Positions 41,734-49,445 of a stretch of DNA of 64,000 nt are shown here, in pieces. The first letter of the stretch is position 1. The number at the start of each line of letters is the position of its first letter. Made by a program: the position numbers and the translations under genes. The notes below the pieces were generated by a model, which was not told the DNA's origin, searched no databases, and saw nothing but the letters and a program-made list of their open reading frames with translations. Source of the stretch: JAGWBG01 sp034421095 (lineage in GTDB: Bacteria > Chloroflexota > Dehalococcoidia > Lucifugimonadales > JAGWBF01); contig DAOUKR010000002.1 in the NCBI GenBank assembly GCA_034421095.1, positions 69,048 to 133,047 of the forward strand, in the 5' to 3' direction.

Positions 41734-42939
41734 ATGCCTCTAGCAAGTCTGGAAGAGGCCATAGAGGACATACAACAGGGAAAGTGTCTCATCGTCGTTG
41801 ACGACGAGAAGCGGGAAAACGAGGGCGACTTGGTGATGCCCGCGGAGACGGTGACCCCGGAAGCGGTCAACTTCATGGTGACACATGCCAGGGGACTCCT
41901 CTGTATGCCCATCATCGGCGAGCGGTTGGATGAGCTGGAGATGCCCTTGATGGTTAACGGCCATAACACCGCAAGCCACGGCACCGCTTTCACAGTCTCC
42001 GTAGACTATCGAAAAGGGACCACCACGGGCATCTCGGCCCATGACCGGGCGGCCACCATAAGAGCCATGATTGACCCCAAGGCCAAGGCAGAGGAGTTCG
42101 CCCGTCCCGGCCACCTCTTCCCTTTACGCTACCAGAAAGGCGGTGTCCTGGTACGAGCAGGGCACACAGAGGCCGCCGTGGACCTGGCCCGGTTGGCAGA
42201 TCTGTATCCGGCGGGTATCGTCTGCGAGATTTTGAACCCTGACGGAACCATGGCACGGATGCCCGAGCTGGAGGAACTCTCGCAGAAGCACGATTTGAAG
42301 ATTATCAGCATAGCCCAGATTATCGCCCACCGAAGACGCCACGAGAAGCTCATAGAGAAGGTGGCTGAGGCACGCCTGCCCACCATCCGCAGCGACTTCC
42401 AGATTATAGCCTACAGGAGTGTGGCTGACCCGGGCGAGCATCTGGCCGTGGTCAAGGGCGAATGGGAACCCGGCGAGCCTGTTCTGGTGAGGATTCACAG
42501 CGAATGTCTCACTGGCGACGTTTTCGGAAGCGTTCGCTGCGATTGCGGCGAGCAGATGCAGCTAGCCCTGGACATAATAGCCAAAGGGGGCAAGGGCGTA
42601 TTCCTTTACATGCGGCAAGAGGGCAGGGGAATCGGCCTGCACAATAAAATCAAGGCGTATTTCCTCCAGGACCGCGGCATGGACACTATAGAGGCCAACG
42701 AAGAGTTGGGATTCGAGTCCGACCTCCGCCATTACGGGATAGCGGCGCAGATTCTGGCCGAGTTAGGGGTAAAGAAAATGCGCTTCCTCACCAACAATCC
42801 CAGGAAGATGGTGGGACTATCCGGGTACGACCTGGAAATCGTAGAGCGGGTCCCCATAGAAACGGAGGTCAAGGAGGAGAACCGGGCATACCTGCAGACC
42901 AAGCGTTCCAAGATGGGCCACACATTGGAACACTGCTAG
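41734..42939 (+). CDS. ribBA: Bifunctional DHBP synthase/GTP cyclohydrolase II
   Basis: 401-residue fusion. Residues 1-200 are 3,4-dihydroxy-2-butanone 4-phosphate synthase (VVDDEKRENEGDLVMPAE, THARGLLCMPI, RAGHTEAAVDLARLA). Residues 205-401 are GTP cyclohydrolase II (HSECLTGDVFGSVRCDCGEQM with the zinc cysteines, then RQEGRGIGLHNKIKAY). It supplies both starting branches of riboflavin synthesis. Both active sites look complete. ribH (lumazine synthase) is missing from the cluster. Confidence 0.96.
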   Translation: MPLASLEEAIEDIQQGKCLIVVDDEKRENEGDLVMPAETVTPEAVNFMVTHARGLLCMPIIGERLDELEMPLMVNGHNTASHGTAFTVSVDYRKGTTTGISAHDRAATIRAMIDPKAKAEEFARPGHLFPLRYQKGGVLVRAGHTEAAVDLARLADLYPAGIVCEILNPDGTMARMPELEELSQKHDLKIISIAQIIAHRRRHEKLIEKVAEARLPTIRSDFQIIAYRSVADPGEHLAVVKGEWEPGEPVLVRIHSECLTGDVFGSVRCDCGEQMQLALDIIAKGGKGVFLYMRQEGRGIGLHNKIKAYFLQDRGMDTIEANEELGFESDLRHYGIAAQILAELGVKKMRFLTNNPRKMVGLSGYDLEIVERVPIETEVKEENRAYLQTKRSKMGHTLEHC

Positions 42940-42942
42940 GGT

Positions 42943-44044
42943 CTATTCCTTCCCCACGTTGGATAGCAGGTATGCCTTCATAAACTCGTCCAGGCTCCCC
43001 TCCAACACCCCGTCGGGATCGCTGGTCTGATAGCCTGTTCGGTGGTCCTTCACCATCTTGTAGGGGTGCAGGACGTAGCTCCTTATCTGGTTGCCCCACT
43101 CGGCGGACACGTGCTCTCCCTTAATCCGGGACATCTCCTGCGCCCTCTCCTGTAGCTGGCGCTCAAGGAGCCGGGCCATGAGAATCTTCATAGCGAACTC
43201 CCGGTTCTGGTGCTGGGAGCGCTCGTTCTGGCAGGCTACTACGATGCCGGTGGGCTGATGGATTATACGCACCGCTGAGGCCACCTTCTGCACGTTCTGA
43301 CCGCCCGGCCCGCTGGACCGGAAGAACTCGATTTTAAGGTCGTCGGGCTTTACGTTTATCTCCGGGTCCTCTTCCGCCGCGGGCAGCGCCTCTATGAGGG
43401 CGAAGGAAGTATGCCGCAGGTGGTTGGCATCGAAGGGAGAGAGACGTACCAGGCGGTGTACCCCCCTTTCGGCCTTCAGGTAACCGTAGGCGTATTGCCC
43501 CCCTATCTCAATGGTAACGCTTTTAATACCCGCTTCATCACCGTGGGAAAGGTCCAGAATCTGGACTTTGCGCCCCAGGCTCTCCGTCCACCGGACGTAC
43601 ATCCGTAGCAGCATTTCGGCCCAGTCCTGGGACTCAGTCCCGCCCGCGCCGGCGTGGACGGACAGAATCGCCGGGCGCTCATCGTAGGGGCCGGAGAAGA
43701 TTAGATTGAACTCCTCCCGGTCCAGTGTACGTGAGACCTGCTCGGTCTCCTCTATCAGCTGGCCTTCCAGCAACGTGTCCCCGTCATCCATGGCCAGGTC
43801 CGTTAGCTCCAGGAGGGTGGATGCCCTTTCTTCCAGGCCACGCCAGAGACTCACCTTCTCCTTGAGTCGTGAGAGATGCTGCATACTTCTCTGGGCCTGC
43901 CGGGGGTCATCCCAGAAAGCTGGCGACCCGGCTTCTTGCTCCAGTCTACCTATTTCAACCTCAGTGCTCGGGACGTCAAAGACGGACAAGGACGGATTCA
44001 ATCTTCTGACACATCTCTGCTAGCTTCAGTCTAAGGTCCTGCAT
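42943..44044 (-). CDS. prfB: Peptide chain release factor 2 with programmed +1 frameshift
   Basis: RF2, which reads UGA and UAA stops. Translation from the ATG at 44044 gives 22 codons (start MQDLRLKLAEM, end ESVLVRL), then CTT TGA at 43981-43976; slipping +1 on CTT into GAC continues DVPSTEVEIGRLEQ for a total of about 366 residues, the normal RF2 length. The rest has the SPF anticodon tripeptide (VRLSPFDANHLRHTSFA) and the GGQ motif (SSGPGGQNVQKVASAVR). An uncorrected frame would start at 44001 and miss the true N-terminus. Autoregulation by RF2 level is expected. Confidence 0.95.
43975..43981 (-). promoter_or_regulatory. prfB programmed frameshift site CTTTGAC
   Basis: On the minus strand CTT-TGA-C ends the 22-codon leader frame and restarts in +1 at GAC. 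The slip codon and the UGA context match the classical site. The Shine-Dalgarno-like stimulator seen a few bases upstream in E. coli is not evident here. Confidence 0.92.
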
Positions 44045-44070
44045 ATTTCATACCTTTCGCGTCTATGATT

Positions 44071-44859
44071 TTACAGAAGCTTTCCCTGCTGCGTGACAAT
44101 ACTTTCCTGACTCGTCGGTAGACAGGCACTTGCCTGGTCGTGACTATCTTTCGATTTCTGACCCGCCCCGTCGGCAGACAGGCGGCCGGGGGGCAGACGA
44201 CCTGCAGCGGCCTGATGGGCCAGCCTGGTGGTCTCGGGCAAGCGCCTACCCTTGCAACACGCCAGCACCCATTCCGCCGCAGAATCAAGGTCTACCTTGT
44301 GTCCTACGGACACGTAAACGGGACTCACGTCGGTCCGAGTACGGAGGGCCAGCCCGACCACCTCTCCCCTGTCCACCATCTCGGCCCGTGACCCGGCCTC
44401 GCTTCCAAGCCGGTCGTATCTTCCCCTGAGTATAGACTTGGCACAGCCTATGGCGGGAACGTCGGTGACAAGGCCGAGGTGGCAGGCTATTCCGAAACGC
44501 CTGGGGTGGGCCAGACCCTGCCCGTCGGCGATGATGACGTCGGGAGTCAACTCCAGGCTCTCCAGGGCGTCAATCAATACCGGCACTTCACGGAAGGAGA
44601 GGAATCCGGGTATGTATGGAAGCCCTGGCTTCCCTTCGGCCAGTCTAACTTCCTCGGGTTGGAGGTCGGGATAGCTCAGGACCACCACGGCCGCCTGGAC
44701 CGTGTCCTCGTCATTTGGTGGAGAGATGTCCACTCCTGCTATATGTCTGACGTTGTCCGTGATGGCGCTGGTGCGGGATACCAAGGGAGCGAGACGAATT
44801 TGAAGGGCCTTGGCCTCCTCAACGCTCACGTGCCAGGGATGCAAGCTCTGTAGCTCCAT
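44071..44859 (-). CDS. nfi: Endonuclease V (deoxyinosine repair)
   Basis: 262-residue endonuclease V that nicks DNA next to deoxyinosine. IAGVDISPPNDEDTVQAAVVVLSYPDL (first catalytic Asp), PYIPGFLSFREVPVLIDAL, VIIADGQGLAHPRRFGIACHLG and IGCAKSILRG are typical. The family core ends near residue 220; the last 45 or so residues coincide with two copies of a CCTGTCTRCCGACG repeat and look acquired from a dispersed element. Confidence 0.93.
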   Translation of the reverse strand: MELQSLHPWHVSVEEAKALQIRLAPLVSRTSAITDNVRHIAGVDISPPNDEDTVQAAVVVLSYPDLQPEEVRLAEGKPGLPYIPGFLSFREVPVLIDALESLELTPDVIIADGQGLAHPRRFGIACHLGLVTDVPAIGCAKSILRGRYDRLGSEAGSRAEMVDRGEVVGLALRTRTDVSPVYVSVGHKVDLDSAAEWVLACCKGRRLPETTRLAHQAAAGRLPPGRLSADGAGQKSKDSHDQASACLPTSQESIVTQQGKLL

Positions 44860-44898
44860 GATACCATTATATCAGGTTTTGGACGGGTATAAGGTGAG

Positions 44899-45591
44899 AT
44901 GCGTTATAGTCTAACGACCATACTGTTCGACCTGGATGATACGTTAGTTGACTCGTTCTCGGCTCGTTTAGACGCCCTTCAACTCGTTTTCTCAGACGTT
45001 GGTATCCATAGCCCCACAGCAAAGGAGTTCCTGTGCAACCAAGACGGTAGTGCGATTAACCAGGGCTTAAGCCAACTCGGGACAGCCAGGGGAATGGCGC
45101 ACGGCTTGTTTGAAAGGTTCCGTCGAGCCTATTGGATCGGAGAGCGCGGGATTATCAGCCTCTATCCGGGCATTGAGACAGTCGTTCAAGAGCTTTACAA
45201 GCGAGGGGTAAAGCTTGGAGTGATAACACAGAAAAGGCGGGCGTTTGAATTGGAGGGGCATAAAGCGGGGGCCTTGGAGGAGCTGCGACAGTTGGGCATT
45301 GCGGGCCTGTTCTCAGTAATAGTGGGGTTCGAGGATGTGACCCTCCATAAGCCCCACCCAGAGCCGGTTTACTTGGCAATGGACAATCTGAAATCTAGGC
45401 CCTGGGAGACAATTTTCGTAGGAAACAGATCTGCCGACGTTGGGGCCGCAACCGCAGCGAAATGCTGGAGTTGTCTGGCTACCTGGGGTATCGGGGAAAC
45501 AGGCGACCACCACATCGGTCTAGAGGCTGACCTGGTTGCCCGGACACCGGAAGAGTTGCTGGGACTCGGCTTTAGCTCGTCTTGCATTTAA
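44899..45591 (+). CDS. HAD-superfamily hydrolase
   Basis: 230-residue HAD phosphatase. Motif I TILFDLDDTLVDSF (nucleophile and acid Asp), motif II VITQKRR-like with Thr, motif III Lys in HKPHPEPVYLAM and motif IV VGNRSADVGAATAA are all in place, with an alpha-helical cap after motif I. It resembles phosphoglycolate-phosphatase-like HADs; substrate not determinable. Divergent from nfi with only 39 bases between. Confidence 0.85.
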   Translation: MRYSLTTILFDLDDTLVDSFSARLDALQLVFSDVGIHSPTAKEFLCNQDGSAINQGLSQLGTARGMAHGLFERFRRAYWIGERGIISLYPGIETVVQELYKRGVKLGVITQKRRAFELEGHKAGALEELRQLGIAGLFSVIVGFEDVTLHKPHPEPVYLAMDNLKSRPWETIFVGNRSADVGAATAAKCWSCLATWGIGETGDHHIGLEADLVARTPEELLGLGFSSSCI

Positions 45592-45658
45592 CAAGGCAAC
45601 ACGGGTGGAAGTCTGAGGGATGCAGGCTCGGTAGCTCCAAAGAGCCAGTACATCAAAA

Positions 45659-46081
45659 TTAAAGAGAGGGGGTCTCCTCAGACAATCGCTCCCTCACAAA
45701 GGTGACAATCTCTGACGCCAGACCTACGGCCCCTCGGGCGGCGTCCTCGGTATATACACGAGCAGGGATGCTATCCGGGATGCCGTTGGGGTATCGGGTT
45801 GGCACATAGTACCCGTCCAGTATGGCCCATCGCTTCACGAGCTCTCCAAACTCCGGCTCCCAGTCCGCTGCCTGATGACATAGACGCTCTACCGAGTGGC
45901 CGAGCACAATTTCTTCTCCCTGGGCGTACAGAAAGGCTTTCAGGGCCTTTTCCCCCACCTGCTGTGCCAAAAAACAGGCTATGTGGTAGCCTCCACGCTC
46001 AGCCAAGTCTTGTGCCCAGCGCAGGTCTTCAACGGCCTGTTCAAGCCATCTCATCGCCTCTTCACGGGGGCTTCTTCTCAT
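45659..46081 (-). CDS. HEPN-domain protein (partner of MNT)
   Basis: 140-residue HEPN protein (EEAMRWLEQAVEDLRWAQDLAE, ACFLAQQVGEKALKAFLYAQ, GHSVERLC). HEPN proteins paired with minimal nucleotidyltransferases form toxin-antitoxin modules in which HEPN is an RNase and the nucleotidyltransferase modifies it. The Arg-x(4-6)-His RNase motif is not evident here; RYPNG follows YYVPT instead. It overlaps the nucleotidyltransferase gene by 20 bases on the same strand. Confidence 0.85.
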   Translation of the reverse strand: MRRSPREEAMRWLEQAVEDLRWAQDLAERGGYHIACFLAQQVGEKALKAFLYAQGEEIVLGHSVERLCHQAADWEPEFGELVKRWAILDGYYVPTRYPNGIPDSIPARVYTEDAARGAVGLASEIVTFVRERLSEETPSL

Positions 46082-46418
46082 AAAACAACTGTTCCTCTTT
46101 AAGGATACCCTTCAAGGGCTGCACTTCCTTCAGTGAATCAAACTCTTCAACGGTGTAGCAGAGTATATCCATGTCTACTGGCAGGGCCAGTGTGGAGTAA
46201 AGGTACTTCAGGCGCTCCATCAGGTCCATTTGAGTGTCCATAACAACCAGAACGTCCAGGTCGGTAAAGAGGTCACGCCTGCCTCGGGCATAGGAGCCAA
46301 AAATGCTGATACGGGTCACTTCATCCATAGCTTGAAGTCGTTGCACCATCATCCGGAGGCTTTGCTCCAGCTTCAGCGAGTAGGCAGCCCTTGCCTGTCT
46401 TAGAGACTGATTTTTCAT
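46062..46418 (-). CDS. MNT-family nucleotidyltransferase
   Basis: 118-residue minimal nucleotidyltransferase. The active-site motif is IFGSYARGRRDLFTDLDVLVVMD (Gly-Ser then D-x-D), with the third acid likely in VDMDILCYT. It should adenylylate a partner protein, most likely the HEPN protein whose gene overlaps its 3' end by 20 bases. N-terminal LRQARAAYSLKLEQSLRMMVQRL is a helix common to these antitoxins. It lies next to recJ, unlinked in function. Confidence 0.87.
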   Translation of the reverse strand: MKNQSLRQARAAYSLKLEQSLRMMVQRLQAMDEVTRISIFGSYARGRRDLFTDLDVLVVMDTQMDLMERLKYLYSTLALPVDMDILCYTVEEFDSLKEVQPLKGILKEEQLFYEKKPP

Positions 46419-46434
46419 CAGCTTGGAAGGCCTT

Positions 46435-48132
46435 TCAGCCGGATGAGGGGCGAAAGTCCATCACCCTCAGAGCCATCATCTCCCTTCCGCCGCGCCAGTC
46501 GGTGCCGACGGTATAGACCGCGTCCAGCATGGAAGTACCGGGGACCCATCGCGCCGCTTGCCGGAAGGCCATAGCATCCCAGACAACCCCGCCCTCTTTC
46601 AGCTTCAGCTTCAGGTGGTTGCCCTGCCTGCCAACCAGCCGGGACTCTATGGGTCGGAGGTTCCTGGTCAGGAATACCGGCGTAGGGTTATTCACTCCGA
46701 ACGGCTCCAAGGCCTTGAGCCATCGGAAAGTCTCGCCGGTCAGATTAGATACGGATACCTCGGAATCTATATTGAGGCCGGGTTTCAGGTCATACTTCTC
46801 CAGCAGGTCCGCAGCTATACGTCCCAGCCTCTCCCTGAGTTGGGGCAAGTTCTCCGGGTGCATGGTGAATCCCGCCGCCTGGCGATGCCCCCCATGCCGC
46901 ACGAACAGGTCGCCGCATTGAGAAAGAGCCTCACCCACGTGAAACTCGGCGATGCTGCGGGCGCTGGCCCTTATGACACCGTCAACCCGAGACATCACCA
47001 CTGCCGGACGATAGAAGTCCTCAACCAGCCTGGTGGCTACAAGCCCCGCAATCCCCGGGGAGATATGCTCGCCCTCCAGGATGAGTATAGGCGGGAGGGG
47101 CGACCAGCCCAACACAGTCTCTCGTGCAGCATCGTAGGCTTCTTCCGAGAGTTGCTGCCGCGCTCTGTTCAGGCCTCCCAGCCGGGCTGCCAGCCCCTCC
47201 GCCTCATCATTGGACCTGGTGAGCAGTAACCGGTAGCTGACGTCGGCGTGGTCGAGCCTCCCTGCAGCGTTGAGCCGGGGGGCGATGGCGAAAGAAACCG
47301 TCTCCACGTCTATGGACTCTGCCGATATACCCGCATCCCGGTACAGGGCAAGGAGGCCGGGTCTGCGGGTGCGGCTTAGTTCTTTCAGTCCCTCCTTCAC
47401 CAGAAACCGGTTCTCACCCTTCAGAGGGACCAGGTCTGCAACCGTACTAAGGGCAGCCAACTCCAGCAAGTCCCGGCTCCAGGGTTGCCCGACAAGGTCG
47501 TAAAGCCCCTGGACAAGCTTGAAGCCCAGTCCAGCCCCCGAAAGCTCAGGGAAAGGGTACTCAGTGCCGTCATCAAGCTTGGGGTCTATGATCGCCAGCG
47601 CCGGGGGCAGGGTTGCCGGGGGTATGTGGTGGTCTGTGACTATGACGTCCATCCCCAGCTCCTGAGCAAGAGCGACTTCCTTCAGGGAAGTCACTCCGCA
47701 GTCCACGGTAACAATGACTGAGGCCCCGCGCTCCTTCAAGACCCTCATTGCGGCCTCGTTGGGGCCGTGGCCTTCGGTCACGCGATGGGGAATGTAAGGC
47801 TCCACCTTTGCTCCGAGGTCGCCAAGCCCCTGAGCTATCAGGGCAGTGCCGGTGACCCCGTCAACGTCGAAGTCACCGAAGATTCCTATGATTTCGCCGG
47901 ACTCTATGGCTCTGTACAGGCGTTGGCAGGCCGGTTCCATATTCGAGAGCAGCGCGGGGTCGTGCAGTGAGGGGTTGAACAGGGAGTCAATCTCAGACCC
48001 GGTGGTAACTCCGCGATTGTGGAGCACCTGGGCCACTATGGGAGGGAGTCCGGTCCTGCTCAATGCGCCCGCAGGCGCAGGAGGGTACAGCCTCCATTCT
48101 CTCCCTGTAGAAGTTTCCCTTGATGCCCTCAT
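46435..48132 (-). CDS. recJ: Single-stranded-DNA exonuclease RecJ
   Basis: 565-residue DHH-superfamily 5'-3' exonuclease. Motifs: IFGDFDVDGVTGTALIAQGL, VIVTVDCGVTSLKEV, VIVTDHHIPPATLP (the DHH motif), AALSTVADLVPLKGENR, FAIAPRLNAAGRLDHADVSYRLLL (RLNAAGR) and VRHGGHRQAAGFTM in the DHHA1 domain; an OB-fold follows. Length is typical. It acts in mismatch repair and RecF recombination. 17 bases past it lies fabF on the same strand. Confidence 0.96.
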   Translation of the reverse strand: MRASRETSTGREWRLYPPAPAGALSRTGLPPIVAQVLHNRGVTTGSEIDSLFNPSLHDPALLSNMEPACQRLYRAIESGEIIGIFGDFDVDGVTGTALIAQGLGDLGAKVEPYIPHRVTEGHGPNEAAMRVLKERGASVIVTVDCGVTSLKEVALAQELGMDVIVTDHHIPPATLPPALAIIDPKLDDGTEYPFPELSGAGLGFKLVQGLYDLVGQPWSRDLLELAALSTVADLVPLKGENRFLVKEGLKELSRTRRPGLLALYRDAGISAESIDVETVSFAIAPRLNAAGRLDHADVSYRLLLTRSNDEAEGLAARLGGLNRARQQLSEEAYDAARETVLGWSPLPPILILEGEHISPGIAGLVATRLVEDFYRPAVVMSRVDGVIRASARSIAEFHVGEALSQCGDLFVRHGGHRQAAGFTMHPENLPQLRERLGRIAADLLEKYDLKPGLNIDSEVSVSNLTGETFRWLKALEPFGVNNPTPVFLTRNLRPIESRLVGRQGNHLKLKLKEGGVVWDAMAFRQAARWVPGTSMLDAVYTVGTDWRGGREMMALRVMDFRPSSG

Positions 48133-48149
48133 CGAAGGTAGATTGGCGC

Positions 48150-49391
48150 TCAGGCGACGGAGCTAAATACGAGGACGGAGTTGTGGCCGCCAAAACCGAA
48201 AGAGTTGCTCATGGCAAACCTTATCGGTTGTTGACGTGCTTTAGAAGGGGTGTAGTCCAGGTCGCAGTCGGGGTCAGGATGCTCCAGGTTAATGGTAGGG
48301 GGGATGGTCCCGTGCTGTATAGCCAGGACACATGCCATGGCCTCCAGGGCACCCCCCGCACCCAGAAGGTGGCCTGTCATAGATTTGGTGGAGCTTATGG
48401 GTACACGGTAAGACTCTTCTCCCAAGGCAGTTTTTATGGCCTGGGTCTCCTGACGGTCATTCAGGGGAGTTGAGGTACCGTGAGCGTTGATATAGTCTAT
48501 CTCCTCGGGCTTTATTCCCGCCCCACGGATAGCCAGTTTCATGGCCTTGGCGGCACTATGGCCGTTGGGGGAAGGGTCGGTGAGGTGGTAGGCGTCGGAA
48601 GTAGCCGCATACCCCACCAACTCGGCAAGGGGTTTTACGCCCCTCTTCTCCATGCTTTCGTGGCTCTCAAGGACCAGAATGGCCGACCCCTCGCCCATTA
48701 CGAAGCCGTCCCGTTCGGCATCAAAGGGACGGCTGGCCTTTTTGGGGTCTTCGTTATGTTTGGATAGTGCCCGCAGGGAGTTGAATCCGGCGATGGCTAT
48801 GGGGCAAATCGGGGCTTCACTCCCACCCGCGACGGCTATATCCACTTCATCTCGGCGTATCATCTCCCACGCCTGCCCTATGGCATCGGCGCCACTGGAG
48901 CAGGACGACACCACGCAGAAATTGGGGCCCATAGACCCCGTTGCCATGGAGACGTGAGCCGACGCCATGTCTCCGAGCATCATGGGTATCAGGAATGGGG
49001 TCACCCGGCGAGGCCCCTTCTCTCTCAGCACGTCATGTTGCTGGGAGAGGGTGATTATGCCGCCTATGCCGCTGCCGACTATAGCGGCGACTCTGAAGGG
49101 GTTTACCTCTTCCGGCTTTAGCTCCGCCTGGGCCAAAGCCCCGCCGGCAGCCACGGCAGCGAATTGGGCGAACCTGTCCATCCGCCGCGCTTCCTTCTTC
49201 TCAAGGTAGTCGGTAGCCTCAAACCCTTTTACCTCGGCTCCGAACCGGGTCTCGAAACCATCAAGGTCGAAGGACGTGATGTGGTCTATACCCGAGACAC
49301 CGCCTACGAGGGATTCCCAGGTGGACGCCACATCCAGGCCCAAGGGACTCACCGTGCCTAGACCGGTGATAAATACTCGACTCTTTGCCAT
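48150..49391 (-). CDS. fabF: Beta-ketoacyl-ACP synthase II
   Basis: 413-residue KAS II condensing enzyme of fatty-acid elongation. The nucleophile Cys is in NFCVVSSCSSGADAIGQAW near residue 164; the two catalytic His are in YINAHGTSTPLNDRQE and STKSMTGHLLGAGGALEA; the C-terminal NSFGFGGHNSVLVF is standard. Start MAKSRVFITGLGTVSPLG is normal. No acpP or fabH is adjacent; it shares its strand with recJ downstream. Confidence 0.96.
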   Translation of the reverse strand: MAKSRVFITGLGTVSPLGLDVASTWESLVGGVSGIDHITSFDLDGFETRFGAEVKGFEATDYLEKKEARRMDRFAQFAAVAAGGALAQAELKPEEVNPFRVAAIVGSGIGGIITLSQQHDVLREKGPRRVTPFLIPMMLGDMASAHVSMATGSMGPNFCVVSSCSSGADAIGQAWEMIRRDEVDIAVAGGSEAPICPIAIAGFNSLRALSKHNEDPKKASRPFDAERDGFVMGEGSAILVLESHESMEKRGVKPLAELVGYAATSDAYHLTDPSPNGHSAAKAMKLAIRGAGIKPEEIDYINAHGTSTPLNDRQETQAIKTALGEESYRVPISSTKSMTGHLLGAGGALEAMACVLAIQHGTIPPTINLEHPDPDCDLDYTPSKARQQPIRFAMSNSFGFGGHNSVLVFSSVA

Positions 49392-49445
49392 GTCACATCG
49401 CTCAATGCAAGCTCTGCCGGACTATCTCCCTCTGGCGGAGGCCGG

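Noticed and set aside
42943..44001. prfB starting at 44001 as an ordinary unshifted frame
   Set aside because: This start lies in the wrong frame 5' of the CTTTGAC site; the leader from 44044 plus the +1 shift gives the normal RF2 N-terminus.
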